The translations under genes and the position numbers were made by a program. This document shows, in pieces, positions 24,797-34,283 of a DNA stretch of 64,000 bases. The first letter of the stretch is position 1; every line of letters begins with the position of its first letter. Below the pieces are notes generated by a model that was given only the letters and a program-made list of their open reading frames with translations, did not search any database and was not told the DNA's origin. The stretch comes from Chloracidobacterium sp. (lineage in GTDB: Bacteria > Acidobacteriota > Blastocatellia > Pyrinomonadales > Pyrinomonadaceae). The DNA lies in NCBI GenBank assembly GCA_016711345.1, contig JADJTD010000001.1:1922001-1986000 (forward strand). The letters run 5' to 3'.

Positions 24797-25330
24797 ATGC
24801 AGCTAACGATCGGTCAGAAAGTATCGTATCCAAATCAAGGCGTCTGCCTTGTGGAAGGATTCAGGCAGCAGACTGTAGGAACGCGCTCGATCAACGGTTT
24901 TAGTCTTCGCGTGTTGAATGATAACTCCACCATTTTCGTTCCCGAGGAAAGCGCAGACAATGTGGGGTTGCGGCCGCTGATCAGTTCGTCGCAATGCCGG
25001 AAGCTCATCGATATGCTGGCCGAGGACTTTGAACCGGTCTGCTGCGATTGGAAAACGCGTTCGCGCGAATTTAGTGAAAAGCTGCGTTCGGGAGATATTT
25101 TTCAGGCAGCCGAAGTGATGAAAACGCTCACATTCTTAAGTCACCAAAAGAAGCTGTCTTTTCGCGAGCAAACGCTACTCGAAAAATCGAAATTGCTGAT
25201 AGTTTCGGAAATCACAAATGCGTATGCCAGAGGCCGCTCGCCCGGCGAAAACGAAATAATCGAACTCGTCGAGACGGCATGTTCAAAACACCTCTTTACT
25301 CCGCCGCGAGCAATGACTGCGGCCCATTAA
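24797..25330 (+). CDS. CarD family transcriptional regulator
   Basis: 177 residues from ATG 24797, with a GGGAGA ribosome site; an upstream start at 24752 is less likely. Residues about 1-60 form the CarD/TRCF RNA-polymerase-interaction domain (LTIGQKVSYPNQGVCLVEGF). The remainder is helical and matches the DNA-binding part of CdnL/CarD proteins (WKTRSREFSEKLRSGDIF, SFREQTLLEKSKLLIVSE). CdnL proteins stabilise open promoter complexes, often at rRNA promoters. Stands alone. Confidence 0.9.
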   Translation: MQLTIGQKVSYPNQGVCLVEGFRQQTVGTRSINGFSLRVLNDNSTIFVPEESADNVGLRPLISSSQCRKLIDMLAEDFEPVCCDWKTRSREFSEKLRSGDIFQAAEVMKTLTFLSHQKKLSFREQTLLEKSKLLIVSEITNAYARGRSPGENEIIELVETACSKHLFTPPRAMTAAH

Positions 25331-25349
25331 GATTCCAGTAGAATTATTT

Positions 25350-26015
25350 ATGCGAAATGAAACATTGTCATTCGACGCTGCCAATGGCCCGACGAGCGCG
25401 TATGTTGCACTGCCGGAGGCATCAAACGGCAAGGCCGTCATTGTTATTCAAGAATGGTGGGGACTTAACGATCACATCAAAGATATTGCTAACCGCTATG
25501 CCGCCGAAGGTTTTATTGCGGTTGCGCCAGACCTTTATCGCGGAAAGGTCGCTGCAGACGCCACCGAGGCCTCGCAAATGATGCATGACCTCACAAACGA
25601 AGATGGCCTAGATACTATTAAAAATGCGATTGACGCAATAGCTTTGGCATATGATATTTCGCATTTTGGAATAACGGGATATTGCATGGGCGGTAGCTTT
25701 GCACTGCTCGCGGCGTGCGAACTTGAGGGCCTAAGCGCCGCCGCACCGTTTTACGGCGACATACCGGCAGATGATGTTTTGCAGAAGCTAAAGGTTCCTG
25801 TCATTTTCATCTCAGGTACGCGCGATGGATGGATCACACCCGAAAAGGTCGCGCAGCTCGAAGATGCTGCCGAAAGATTTGAATTACCGGTTCACTCCGT
25901 CAAATACGATGCTGACCACGCCTTTTTTAACAATACGCGGTCCGAGGTTTATGACGAAAACGCCGCAAAGGACGCTTGGGCATTGGTTGTCGGATTCTTT
26001 AACGATAAGTTGTAG
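25350..26015 (+). CDS. Dienelactone hydrolase family protein
   Basis: 221 residues of alpha/beta hydrolase fold. The nucleophile elbow is GITGYCMGGSF with Cys in place of Ser, as in dienelactone hydrolases; VIVIQEWWGLNDHIKDIANR and the C-terminal DADHAFFNNTR with the catalytic His complete the picture. The physiological substrate is unclear. Its end overlaps the convergent giant secreted protein by 17 bases. Confidence 0.9.
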   Translation: MRNETLSFDAANGPTSAYVALPEASNGKAVIVIQEWWGLNDHIKDIANRYAAEGFIAVAPDLYRGKVAADATEASQMMHDLTNEDGLDTIKNAIDAIALAYDISHFGITGYCMGGSFALLAACELEGLSAAAPFYGDIPADDVLQKLKVPVIFISGTRDGWITPEKVAQLEDAAERFELPVHSVKYDADHAFFNNTRSEVYDENAAKDAWALVVGFFNDKL

Positions 26016-29000
26016 CCGCGTCGGACAACTCCACAAGTCCGGCGGCAATAAGCGTTCGCGGATCACCCTCATTGAATACAAAACGTTCCCACGTCAACTG
26101 TGACGCCGTGCCGGAAGCTCCGACCGCGAAAAATCTTAGATTCAGCAAAACCCCATTGCTTTCGATAGGCATGGGGCCATAAACAGCAACCCTTAACAAT
26201 CCGGGCTCCGCAGCATTTGCTACAGCCGTGAGACCGAGACTGACCGTTTCAGTAACATCCACCGGAAAAGCTTGAGGTAATATCACAGCCGGATCGTATC
26301 TGAGTTCGAATTCATAAGAAATAATTCCATGATTTGCGACTCCTTGTGCTGTTACAGGCATGACGATCTCGCCATCTGTGGATGTCATAAGCCTAGGGGC
26401 TTCCACAAAAATGCTACGCTCGGGACTATTAACAGTACGTAAATTGTTATCGGTCCAGTTACCCGAAACTTCGCCCATTAATAACGCACTATAGTCTTCA
26501 CCCGCAATACTAGATGTAATAATTGGATAATCTCTGCTCGCCGGTAGAAATTTCCATGTTCCGGTTGTTCCATGCGGCGGCGACGAGATCACATAACGAG
26601 CGATCTGCGACGCATCAAATGAACTGATCTTACCGTTGTTACTAACGTCCGCAACCAAAAGTTGATTTCCTGTCAATGAACTTGCTCCGGTTACATGCCT
26701 AGCGACCATCGCTGCATCAAAGGACGAAATAGCTGTGGTAAATTCGCTTGGTTTAGACGGAGTCACGGTGTATGCACCCTCGCCAAAACCTATAAGGTAA
26801 TATGCCCCGTTTTGGAAACTCGTTGTGGCTTCCACAAAAATTGAACCTTGGCCGCTGATGGTAACATCGGAAACAAACTGCGGAGGCACAGCCGCATTAC
26901 CATATGTAACAACTCCTTCGATCGCCGGTGGGATCGATGGAGTAGGTGTCCCCGTCGGGGTATAAGTTGGGGTAGTTGTCGATGTAGCTGTAGGCGCGAC
27001 TGTCGGCGTACTCGTTGGTGTGTCTGTAGGGATCGGCGTTGTTGGAGTGCATGAATAATTTACCGAGTCGATGCCGATGTAATCCGAGTTATTGCCCGAC
27101 GGGCCGCCTTCCTCGACAAAGTAGCGGAACGCAAGGCGTCCTTTTACGGACGAGGCCAGGCCGCTGATAGTTACTGTGTACTGTGTCCAAACATTCGGAT
27201 ACGCATTCAGCTGATAGGTCGGATTGATATCGAGCAGTAAAGTTGCAAAATCACCTACGTCCAGAGCAGACGCTCCAATCTCCATACTGATGCCATTGGT
27301 GCTCATACGCACTTGCAGCCGATCGGAAAAACCTGGCTGATCGACGGTTCTCGTCCAAAAGGTCAACCGTCCGCCGTCCTGCAGAAGCAAAGGCGGTGTC
27401 AAAAGCCAGTTGCTTAGCGTCGAAGCACCGCCACCGCTCTGAAAATTGACAGCTATGTAGGAATTGTCAGCACTGGACTGAGACGAAAAGACATCGTTGT
27501 TACCCTGAAACCATTTCCCAGAACCGATCGGTAAGCTGCGATTGATCTCAGGCCATCCGCTCGCGGAAAGAGTAGTCACGTCATCAAATTCTTCGGCAAG
27601 ATCGCATTCCGTCACAGGTGTGACCGGCGTTGCGGTGGGCGTCAGAGTGGCAGTCGCGGTTGCTGTCGGTGTCAGCGAAGCTATCTCGCCCGTTACGTTG
27701 AACGGAAAGTCCTGCCTGTAATCAAGGGCCGAAAATGGAAATCCTGAATCGATGACATTTGACCATTGGGGCGGAGGTGAACCGCTCAACTGTCGCGCGT
27801 CATCCAATAAATCACCTCGCGAACCCGCAATTGTCTTTCCCGGATAGAAATGATTGCCACCGCTGGACACAGTCGAGGCCCAGTCGATCCAGTATGTTCC
27901 TGCGGTTAGCGTGGTGCCGACAGCTACGGTATTTTTCCATATCTTGTTCGTCACGGCCGGTTCTGTTCCAGGCGGAGGAGCAACAGTGTTAAATATGCGG
28001 TAGTAGGTCGAATCGGCAGAGGCCGTCAAACGATTTGTTGTTGTGTCACCAAAAACTATCTGGCTCCCAAGATCGCCCGGACGCCCTTTCCATATACGCA
28101 ATGTAGTGGCCGTGAATGGTGAAAGCGGTCCCAGAGCATTGATCTGATAGCCGTATAGATCAATGGTCTCTATTCTGCATGGCTGTGCGATCGTAAAATT
28201 GTCCGCCAATCTGAAAGCGCCCTGACGAGCATTCCAGCCTCCAACGTTGTTTGCCTCGTCGAGATTGCCGCTGTCGTGTTGGACCTCACTCCAGAAAAAA
28301 CCTTCCGGCGCGGCAACACCGCTTTCGGTTAAGGCTTGCGGATTTAGGCCTCCGCCCGAACCTCCGTTGTCGAAAGTGCATGAGGAATTGGGAATCGCGG
28401 TTGGAGTCGCCGTCGGAGTATTGGTAAGTGTGCTTGTTGGGCTTGAGCTTGCAGTCGGCGTTAAGGATGGTGTGAATGTCGGCGTTTCGGTGGGCGTAGC
28501 CGTCGGCGAGCCGCACGGAGCTCCATTGTAACGCACCAGCCCTAACCCGTTTGTTGATCCCGCAGAAACGTAACCGGCTGCAACTATCTTTGTGTCGGAT
28601 TGGATTGCCAGTGATCGTGCCTGTACTTGGCCGCTCCCGATATCCAGCGGGGTCACGACAATGCCGTCATCGTCAAACGTGTTGTCGAGCGTTCCATCCG
28701 GGTTTAATCTGACCGTCACAAATTGACTAAGCTGCGGAGAATAAAAATCACCCGCAGCAACAAGTTTTCCATCAGGTTGCATGGAGACAACGGTAGCTCT
28801 ACCAATAGGCGCTTGGGAAATTCCATTCGTTCCAAACGACGTATCGTATGAACCGTTATCATTAAATCGAGCTAAGGCAAACTTGCCGTTGTAAGTGCCT
28901 GCAGCTACGATCTTATCGTCGCTCTGTAAGGTTATCGCAAGGCTGTTGGTGGACAATCCGAATGTTGTTGACAATATTCCATTGCCACTGAACGACATGT

Positions 29001-29892
29001 CAAGCGAGCCGTCTGCATTGAATCGCGCCATGCCCAAATAAAAACCGCTCAGGCCCGCTGCTACGATCTTGCCGTCCGACTGAATCGCTACCGAGTGGGC
29101 GTGATCAACGTCGGTGATCGATGCCGCCGCTAAACCTCGAAAACCAAAAGTCAGATCGACAGAGCCGTTGGTGTTGTATCTCAATACGCCAAAATCTGAC
29201 GCGGTACCCGAGCCATCGGGAATTCGGCCGGCGACGATCAATTTACCGTCATTCTGAATTACAACAGCGTTGGCGACATCTGCACCGTCACCGTGCGGAC
29301 CAGGTACAGAGGTCGTAACTTTTCCATCGTCATCGAATGAGGTGTCTAGCGAGCCGTCAGGATTGTATCGTGCGATTGCAAAATCATTACTAGTATTAAA
29401 TAAAACAGTGCCGACAGCGACTATCTTGCCGTCCGATTGGATCGCAACTGCATTTGCCCTGCTCGAACTGCCGCCGAATTCCGTGACCGTATAACCTTGA
29501 CCCGCAAAAGTCTCGTCTAGCGAACCGTCGACATTGTATCGAACAACCAAAAACTGATTTGATGTTCCCATCTCGACTGAACCGACTGCGACTATCTTGC
29601 CGTCGGCTTGAACAGCGATTGCATAAAGAACGCTACCGTCGCTAAGACGCGTGATAACCTTGCCATCGCTGTCGAAAGTCGTGTCAAGGCTTCCGGGTGA
29701 GGAGCATGGCGTCGGCGTTTCTGTAGGAGTTTCGGTACCCGTAGATTCAACAAACACTCCTGCATCGGCTCGTTGATGCATTTCTGACAGAGCAAATAGA
29801 ACACCAATACCAACTAAAATAAAGGCAAAGAGTTTCCGCGAATGAGAGCGTGGTAATGAAGATGTGACAGTCAAAGATTTAGGAAGTTTCAT
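25999..29892 (-). CDS. Giant secreted delta-60 repeat protein with dockerin-like C-terminal module
   Basis: 1297 residues from the ATG at 29892, which has an AAGGAGA ribosome site (an upstream frame extension to 29949 lacks one). Order: signal peptide (about 20-43); Thr/Pro linker; seven delta-60 repeats (about 60-440, pattern AVAIQSDGKIVAVG...FAIARYNPDGSLDTSF); linker; a domain of about 230 residues with one Cys near each end, unrecognised; linker; a choice-of-anchor J-like beta domain (about 780-965); linker; then a C-terminal module shared with the two other giants. That module has a beta segment, two SFDA-containing dockerin-like repeats, and a cohesin-like beta domain. Probably cell-surface or released; ligand unknown. 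Confidence 0.85.
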   Translation of the reverse strand: MKLPKSLTVTSSLPRSHSRKLFAFILVGIGVLFALSEMHQRADAGVFVESTGTETPTETPTPCSSPGSLDTTFDSDGKVITRLSDGSVLYAIAVQADGKIVAVGSVEMGTSNQFLVVRYNVDGSLDETFAGQGYTVTEFGGSSSRANAVAIQSDGKIVAVGTVLFNTSNDFAIARYNPDGSLDTSFDDDGKVTTSVPGPHGDGADVANAVVIQNDGKLIVAGRIPDGSGTASDFGVLRYNTNGSVDLTFGFRGLAAASITDVDHAHSVAIQSDGKIVAAGLSGFYLGMARFNADGSLDMSFSGNGILSTTFGLSTNSLAITLQSDDKIVAAGTYNGKFALARFNDNGSYDTSFGTNGISQAPIGRATVVSMQPDGKLVAAGDFYSPQLSQFVTVRLNPDGTLDNTFDDDGIVVTPLDIGSGQVQARSLAIQSDTKIVAAGYVSAGSTNGLGLVRYNGAPCGSPTATPTETPTFTPSLTPTASSSPTSTLTNTPTATPTAIPNSSCTFDNGGSGGGLNPQALTESGVAAPEGFFWSEVQHDSGNLDEANNVGGWNARQGAFRLADNFTIAQPCRIETIDLYGYQINALGPLSPFTATTLRIWKGRPGDLGSQIVFGDTTTNRLTASADSTYYRIFNTVAPPPGTEPAVTNKIWKNTVAVGTTLTAGTYWIDWASTVSSGGNHFYPGKTIAGSRGDLLDDARQLSGSPPPQWSNVIDSGFPFSALDYRQDFPFNVTGEIASLTPTATATATLTPTATPVTPVTECDLAEEFDDVTTLSASGWPEINRSLPIGSGKWFQGNNDVFSSQSSADNSYIAVNFQSGGGASTLSNWLLTPPLLLQDGGRLTFWTRTVDQPGFSDRLQVRMSTNGISMEIGASALDVGDFATLLLDINPTYQLNAYPNVWTQYTVTISGLASSVKGRLAFRYFVEEGGPSGNNSDYIGIDSVNYSCTPTTPIPTDTPTSTPTVAPTATSTTTPTYTPTGTPTPSIPPAIEGVVTYGNAAVPPQFVSDVTISGQGSIFVEATTSFQNGAYYLIGFGEGAYTVTPSKPSEFTTAISSFDAAMVARHVTGASSLTGNQLLVADVSNNGKISSFDASQIARYVISSPPHGTTGTWKFLPASRDYPIITSSIAGEDYSALLMGEVSGNWTDNNLRTVNSPERSIFVEAPRLMTSTDGEIVMPVTAQGVANHGIISYEFELRYDPAVILPQAFPVDVTETVSLGLTAVANAAEPGLLRVAVYGPMPIESNGVLLNLRFFAVGASGTASQLTWERFVFNEGDPRTLIAAGLVELSDAATTYR

Positions 29893-30079
29893 GCTGACCG
29901 ATCTCCTTGTGTGCCTTATGAACACACAACCAATGCTCAATCGGAACATGGACGATCAGTTTCCATGAAGCGAAAAAAATGACTGTTCTAAACGAAAAAA
30001 ACGAGATTAGATTACTCCCTAACCTATTGCTTTGCAAGAATATTGTTGGGCACGTATGAAAATATGATTTAACAAACAA

Positions 30080-32590
30080 TTAGTTTACCGCGCTCGACGT
30101 AACTACATGTGACTCATCCAGTTCGACAATAAGGCCGCTCTTATCTTCAGCGTTAGGAATAAGACTGGAAATCTCTCTATCAAGACCAATGCCGCTTATC
30201 ATAAACCTGCTTGGATCGAGCCGCCGTCTAGTTTTTCTCCTATACATTGCTTTATCGGCCGCAATGATCACTTGATCAAATGTTTCTCCGCTTGCAGGAT
30301 AACTCGCTGAGCCGATACTGACCCCGACCGATGCATATTTCGCGCCTTCGACTGTGAGTTTGAATTCAGATACACCTGCCTCGATTCGACTGCACAGGTC
30401 GGCTACATCCTCCAGGCTAGTGTCCGGTATCAAGGCTACGAATTCGTCACCGCCGTAACGTGCCAGGAAATCGTAATCACGGAGCTGTTCACGGATCACC
30501 CTACTGACCTCACGAAGAACATCGTCGCCAACTTTGTGCCCAAAAGAATCGTTTACCGCCTTAAACCCATCGAGGTCGAGCATCAACAGTTGAAATGAAG
30601 TGCCGCCGCGACTCGCTCGGCCAACCTCTTTTTCAAACTGCATTTGCAGGCTACGGGCATTTGGAAGCCCAGTCATCGGGTCGGTCAGAGCGTTAGTTTT
30701 AGCTTCGTCATGCTCCTGCGATTTATCGATCGCTTCAGCTGCGATCCTTGCGATGGTTTCCAAAAGCCGTAGATGCTCTTCACCATACTCAGCTATTTCG
30801 CTCGAATAGATAGACACCGCGCCGATCAACTCGTCGTTCGCGATCAGCGGTACCGAAGCCATTGTCGAGTAACCCTCAGACAATTCCGAATCAAAAAGTG
30901 ACGGGTCAAAACGTGTGTCACCCTTTCGGACAGATTCTTTTGCTTTCAAGGCTGTGCCGGTCGCTCCTTCACCGACCCTGATACGCACGCCGTGCAGATC
31001 AACCGAATTTTCGCCATCAACACGAATGGCTGACGCGTATTTTTTTGTTTCATCCAGAAGGAAAACTGCACACGTTGTAAACGGCACAAATTCTCCTATC
31101 TTCTTGCTGAACATCCCAAGTGTTTCTTGAAAATTCAGCGCGGAGCTAAATTCGCGAGCTAACTCATACAGCTCAAACACTTCACGATTCGCCAGTTTGA
31201 TTTGCTCAACATAATTATGGCCGCCATGGTCATTTTCCGCGGTGTATGCAAGACCGTTAGCCTCGATCTCAGCCTCAAGCCCTGCGAGATTTTTGATAAA
31301 ACAACGAACCACCGCCGGATCGAAATGCGTTCCTGCCTCGTCCTGAATGATCTGTCTCGCAAGATCTCTTGGAATCGCAGGCCGGTAAGGTCGAGCTCCT
31401 CGCAGCGTGTCGTAGGCATCTGCAACCGCCAATATTCGAGCGGTTAGCGGAATTTCTTCGCCCTTGAGGCCTTCAGGATAACCGCTTCCGTCCCAAAATT
31501 CGTGGTTATATTTCACCGTCGGCACAACAGGATAATCGAAGCCGATCTTTTCAAGGATAGATGCACCGACGAGCGAATGTATCTTGGTCTTTTCGAGTTC
31601 CGCAGCCGTAAGTTTCTCGGGCTTGTTCAAGATATGATCGGGCACAGCAAGTTTGCCTATATCGTGCAACAAGGCTCCCGTGCGGAGTGCGTTGATATCG
31701 GATTCGCCCAAGCCTAGCAATTCACCCATTCGAATTGCATATATCTGTGTTCGCTGCACGTGGCCGAGGCCAACTTGATCGCGGGCATCGATCGCGGTCG
31801 CGAGGGCTTCGACTGTCGCAAGGTGTATCCGGCTGGCATCAGATATCTGTTTCGTTTTTTGATCTAATCTCTTTGTATGGATGCTGTACGCAATGTTTGC
31901 GAGAATCGCGATCGGTGCGACGACAAACCCAAATTCAATGCCAAAATGAGAAAAAGACAAGCAGACCACTATCGACGACAAAACCATCAATAAGCCATCC
32001 TGCCATTGCTCCTTAAACCGGTCCGGCAAACTTCTTTGAGTTTTGCCATCGCTCTCCAACTCATAGAAAGCTGCGGATATAACGGCGTTCATAAAAAGAT
32101 AGATCGCCGCGACCGTTAAACCGCCGATGGCAATAAGTCCGACGAAAGGAGCCGTGAGGCCGGGTTTGGAGCCGACGCTAGCGGCCTGGCCGAAGATAAG
32201 AGAAAAAGCAGAGACAGAAACTATGATCGACGTAACCATCGAACATGTTTCGAAGATAAGATCGTTTTTATTTTTTCGTGATGGCCAGATGTTCAAGATC
32301 GTCGAAAGGACTCCCAAAACAACTCCGCCGGCAAAGCCAAACCACAATACTCCCCAATACGCAAACAATATCTGCACAGGCAACACACCGGCAGATTTGG
32401 GCAGCCTGATCTGAAATCTGCCAACAAATCCCGACACAGAAGCCGCCGTTGCGAGAGCAACGATCCCAAAAATTGGAAGTTCGACGATCGACACGGCCGC
32501 CAACCCTAACAGGGCGAGTGTAAATAAAAACAAAGAACCAAATAACAGCAAAGTCGGTGGTCGATATTGATGTATGGCTAGATCTTTCAT
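30080..32590 (-). CDS. Membrane HD-GYP / GAF / GGDEF cyclic-di-GMP protein
   Basis: 836 residues. Residues about 15-215 hold six or so membrane helices. HD-GYP phosphodiesterase domain at about 245-400 (LLHDIGKLAVPDHIL, then NHEFWDGSGYPEGLKGEEIP with the GYP motif). GAF domain at about 450-600. GGDEF diguanylate cyclase domain at about 635-790 with intact YGGDEFVALIP and DLDGFKAVNDSFGHKVGD. So it has both a degrading and a synthesising domain for cyclic-di-GMP. Lies beside the giant secreted protein genes, which may be under cyclic-di-GMP control; that link is inference. Confidence 0.93.
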   Translation of the reverse strand: MKDLAIHQYRPPTLLLFGSLFLFTLALLGLAAVSIVELPIFGIVALATAASVSGFVGRFQIRLPKSAGVLPVQILFAYWGVLWFGFAGGVVLGVLSTILNIWPSRKNKNDLIFETCSMVTSIIVSVSAFSLIFGQAASVGSKPGLTAPFVGLIAIGGLTVAAIYLFMNAVISAAFYELESDGKTQRSLPDRFKEQWQDGLLMVLSSIVVCLSFSHFGIEFGFVVAPIAILANIAYSIHTKRLDQKTKQISDASRIHLATVEALATAIDARDQVGLGHVQRTQIYAIRMGELLGLGESDINALRTGALLHDIGKLAVPDHILNKPEKLTAAELEKTKIHSLVGASILEKIGFDYPVVPTVKYNHEFWDGSGYPEGLKGEEIPLTARILAVADAYDTLRGARPYRPAIPRDLARQIIQDEAGTHFDPAVVRCFIKNLAGLEAEIEANGLAYTAENDHGGHNYVEQIKLANREVFELYELAREFSSALNFQETLGMFSKKIGEFVPFTTCAVFLLDETKKYASAIRVDGENSVDLHGVRIRVGEGATGTALKAKESVRKGDTRFDPSLFDSELSEGYSTMASVPLIANDELIGAVSIYSSEIAEYGEEHLRLLETIARIAAEAIDKSQEHDEAKTNALTDPMTGLPNARSLQMQFEKEVGRASRGGTSFQLLMLDLDGFKAVNDSFGHKVGDDVLREVSRVIREQLRDYDFLARYGGDEFVALIPDTSLEDVADLCSRIEAGVSEFKLTVEGAKYASVGVSIGSASYPASGETFDQVIIAADKAMYRRKTRRRLDPSRFMISGIGLDREISSLIPNAEDKSGLIVELDESHVVTSSAVN

Positions 32591-32727
32591 TGGAATAGGC
32601 CGAAACTTGCGAAGGTGGTATTAGCTAGTTCGTTAGCACCCGTCAAAATTAGTATCCTCAACAAATGGGATATATATTTGCATGACTCCCCGAATAAAAC
32701 GGAGAGCCTCGATCAGAATCTAATCAA

Positions 32728-32754
32728 ACGGCGTGCCATGATAAGACACGCCGT
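32728..32754 (-). terminator. Hairpin downstream of the LysW-like gene
   Basis: ACGGCGTG (32728-32735) pairs with CACGCCGT (32747-32754) over an 11-base loop. On the minus strand it is followed by TTTGATTAG, a weak T-run. It lies between the LysW-like gene and the HD-GYP gene and may end the former transcript. Confidence 0.45.
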
Positions 32755-32880
32755 AAAACCCTGAATTTATTTGACTAATAAAGAAAAAGAAGGGGGTGTA
32801 GAAAGAAGAGTCACCTGTCTCGATGACCGCTCAAATTGAAACAATGCGGTCAGATTGACCGATGTGTTATCAACTGACAG

Positions 32881-33093
32881 TTAATAGCGGTCGTCATCAA
32901 ATTCATAACTGTTAAAGTCATCACCTGACGAACCTCCGTCATTTTCTTCGTCGTATTGATCAAGTTCGATCGGATCCAAACCAACAACAACGAGTTTGGC
33001 ATTGCACTCTTCGCAAATGACAGTATCGCCTTGTTCGATCTCGGCATCGACGAAAACTTCTTCGCTGCATTCGGGGCAAATTGATGTGGGCAT
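32881..33093 (-). CDS. LysW-like zinc-ribbon protein with altered tail
   Basis: 70 residues. Zinc ribbon from C6-x-x-C9 and C27-x-x-C30, then KLVVVGLDPIELDQYDEEND, as in the LysW amino-group carrier of the alpha-aminoadipate or arginine route. True LysW ends in EDWGE, whose last Glu is modified; this protein ends in EFDDDRY and has a longer acidic, Gly/Ser tail. No lysX, lysY or lysZ gene is adjacent. So it is LysW-like by fold, but carrier function is doubtful. Confidence 0.75.
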   Translation of the reverse strand: MPTSICPECSEEVFVDAEIEQGDTVICEECNAKLVVVGLDPIELDQYDEENDGGSSGDDFNSYEFDDDRY

Positions 33094-33230
33094 GTAAAAA
33101 AACCTCTCTCCGTAAAACTAAAGATTTATTTGTCTATCACGCGATTAACGGTGAAAATAATTATGTTATTCAATCTAACTAGATTTGCGATAATTTGGCA
33201 AGACCTATGTCCAAATTTTGGAGTTTGATA

Positions 33231-34193
33231 ATGCAGTTTCCATTTCAACTATTACCACAAGCGGATTTTGACGTCATAGGTTTTGGGACAAACGCGGTCG
33301 ACCATCTCATACGCGTGCCCGCATATCCTGCTTTTGATTCGAAGGTCGAATTGACTGGATACACAAAAGACGCCGGCGGTGAAGTTGCCTCAACGTTGGT
33401 CAGCCTCCAACGGTTGGGATTTAAAACGGCGTATGCCGGAAGATTTGGTGCCGATGCCGAAGGTGAGTTTGGCCTGCAAACATTGATCAAAGAAGGTGTT
33501 GATACTGCACACGCGGAAATGGTTGACGGTGCTGCGACGCAAACCGCATTTATCGTGATCGACGAGAAAACCGGTGAACGCACGATCATTTGGCATCGTG
33601 ACAATAAACTTCAATATCAGCCGTCCGAAGCTCCGCTTGCGATTGTTGAACGCGGCAAAATTCTACATTTGACGCCGCACGACACTAGGGCAGCGATCGA
33701 AATGGCAAAAACTGCAAAGCTGCAAGGCTTGATAACATCGATTGACATTGACAATGTGTTTGATGAAGTAGACCAACTTCTACCGTTGATCGATATTTTC
33801 ACTGCTTCGGCCTCGTTTTCTGGAAAGTTCTCCGGTTTGGAAGACGACAGGTCGGCAATGCTCGATATCGCTTCCAGATTTGGATGTGCTGTAGTTGGCA
33901 TTACTCGTGGCCGCAAAGGCTCAACACTTTTGTGCGGAGACATATTTATCGAAACGTCCGGCTTTGACGTTCCAAACGGCTGCAAAGATACAACCGGAGC
34001 GGGCGACGCCTTTCGAGCCGGCCTCCTGTATGGATTATTGGCCGGCGAAACGGTTGAGGATAGTGCTCGCATCGCAAACGCTGTTGCAGCTCTAAAGTGC
34101 CGTAAATTTGGAGCGAGATCTGGGCTGCCAAACAAACAAGAATTAAACTTGCTATTAAAAAAACATATAGACGAAACAAACCGGCTGTATTAG
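33231..34193 (+). CDS. PfkB/ribokinase family sugar kinase
   Basis: 320 residues from ATG 33231, chosen because GGAG lies 7 bases before it; in-frame starts at 33195 and 33207 lack a site. Features: FDVIGFGTNAVDHLIRVPAYP start, GGEVASTLVSLQRLGFKTAYAG substrate segment, and NGCKDTTGAGDAFRAGLLYG with the catalytic GAGD. Substrate cannot be read from the sequence. It follows the divergent LysW-like gene and stands alone. Confidence 0.9.
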   Translation: MQFPFQLLPQADFDVIGFGTNAVDHLIRVPAYPAFDSKVELTGYTKDAGGEVASTLVSLQRLGFKTAYAGRFGADAEGEFGLQTLIKEGVDTAHAEMVDGAATQTAFIVIDEKTGERTIIWHRDNKLQYQPSEAPLAIVERGKILHLTPHDTRAAIEMAKTAKLQGLITSIDIDNVFDEVDQLLPLIDIFTASASFSGKFSGLEDDRSAMLDIASRFGCAVVGITRGRKGSTLLCGDIFIETSGFDVPNGCKDTTGAGDAFRAGLLYGLLAGETVEDSARIANAVAALKCRKFGARSGLPNKQELNLLLKKHIDETNRLY

Positions 34194-34283
34194 AATTAAA
34201 GAGTGGCTTCTCCTGCGCACCACTTGCTCATCTTCCGCCCTTCCAGCGTTTGCTGACCGACCGACAATCTAAGCCCGACATTT

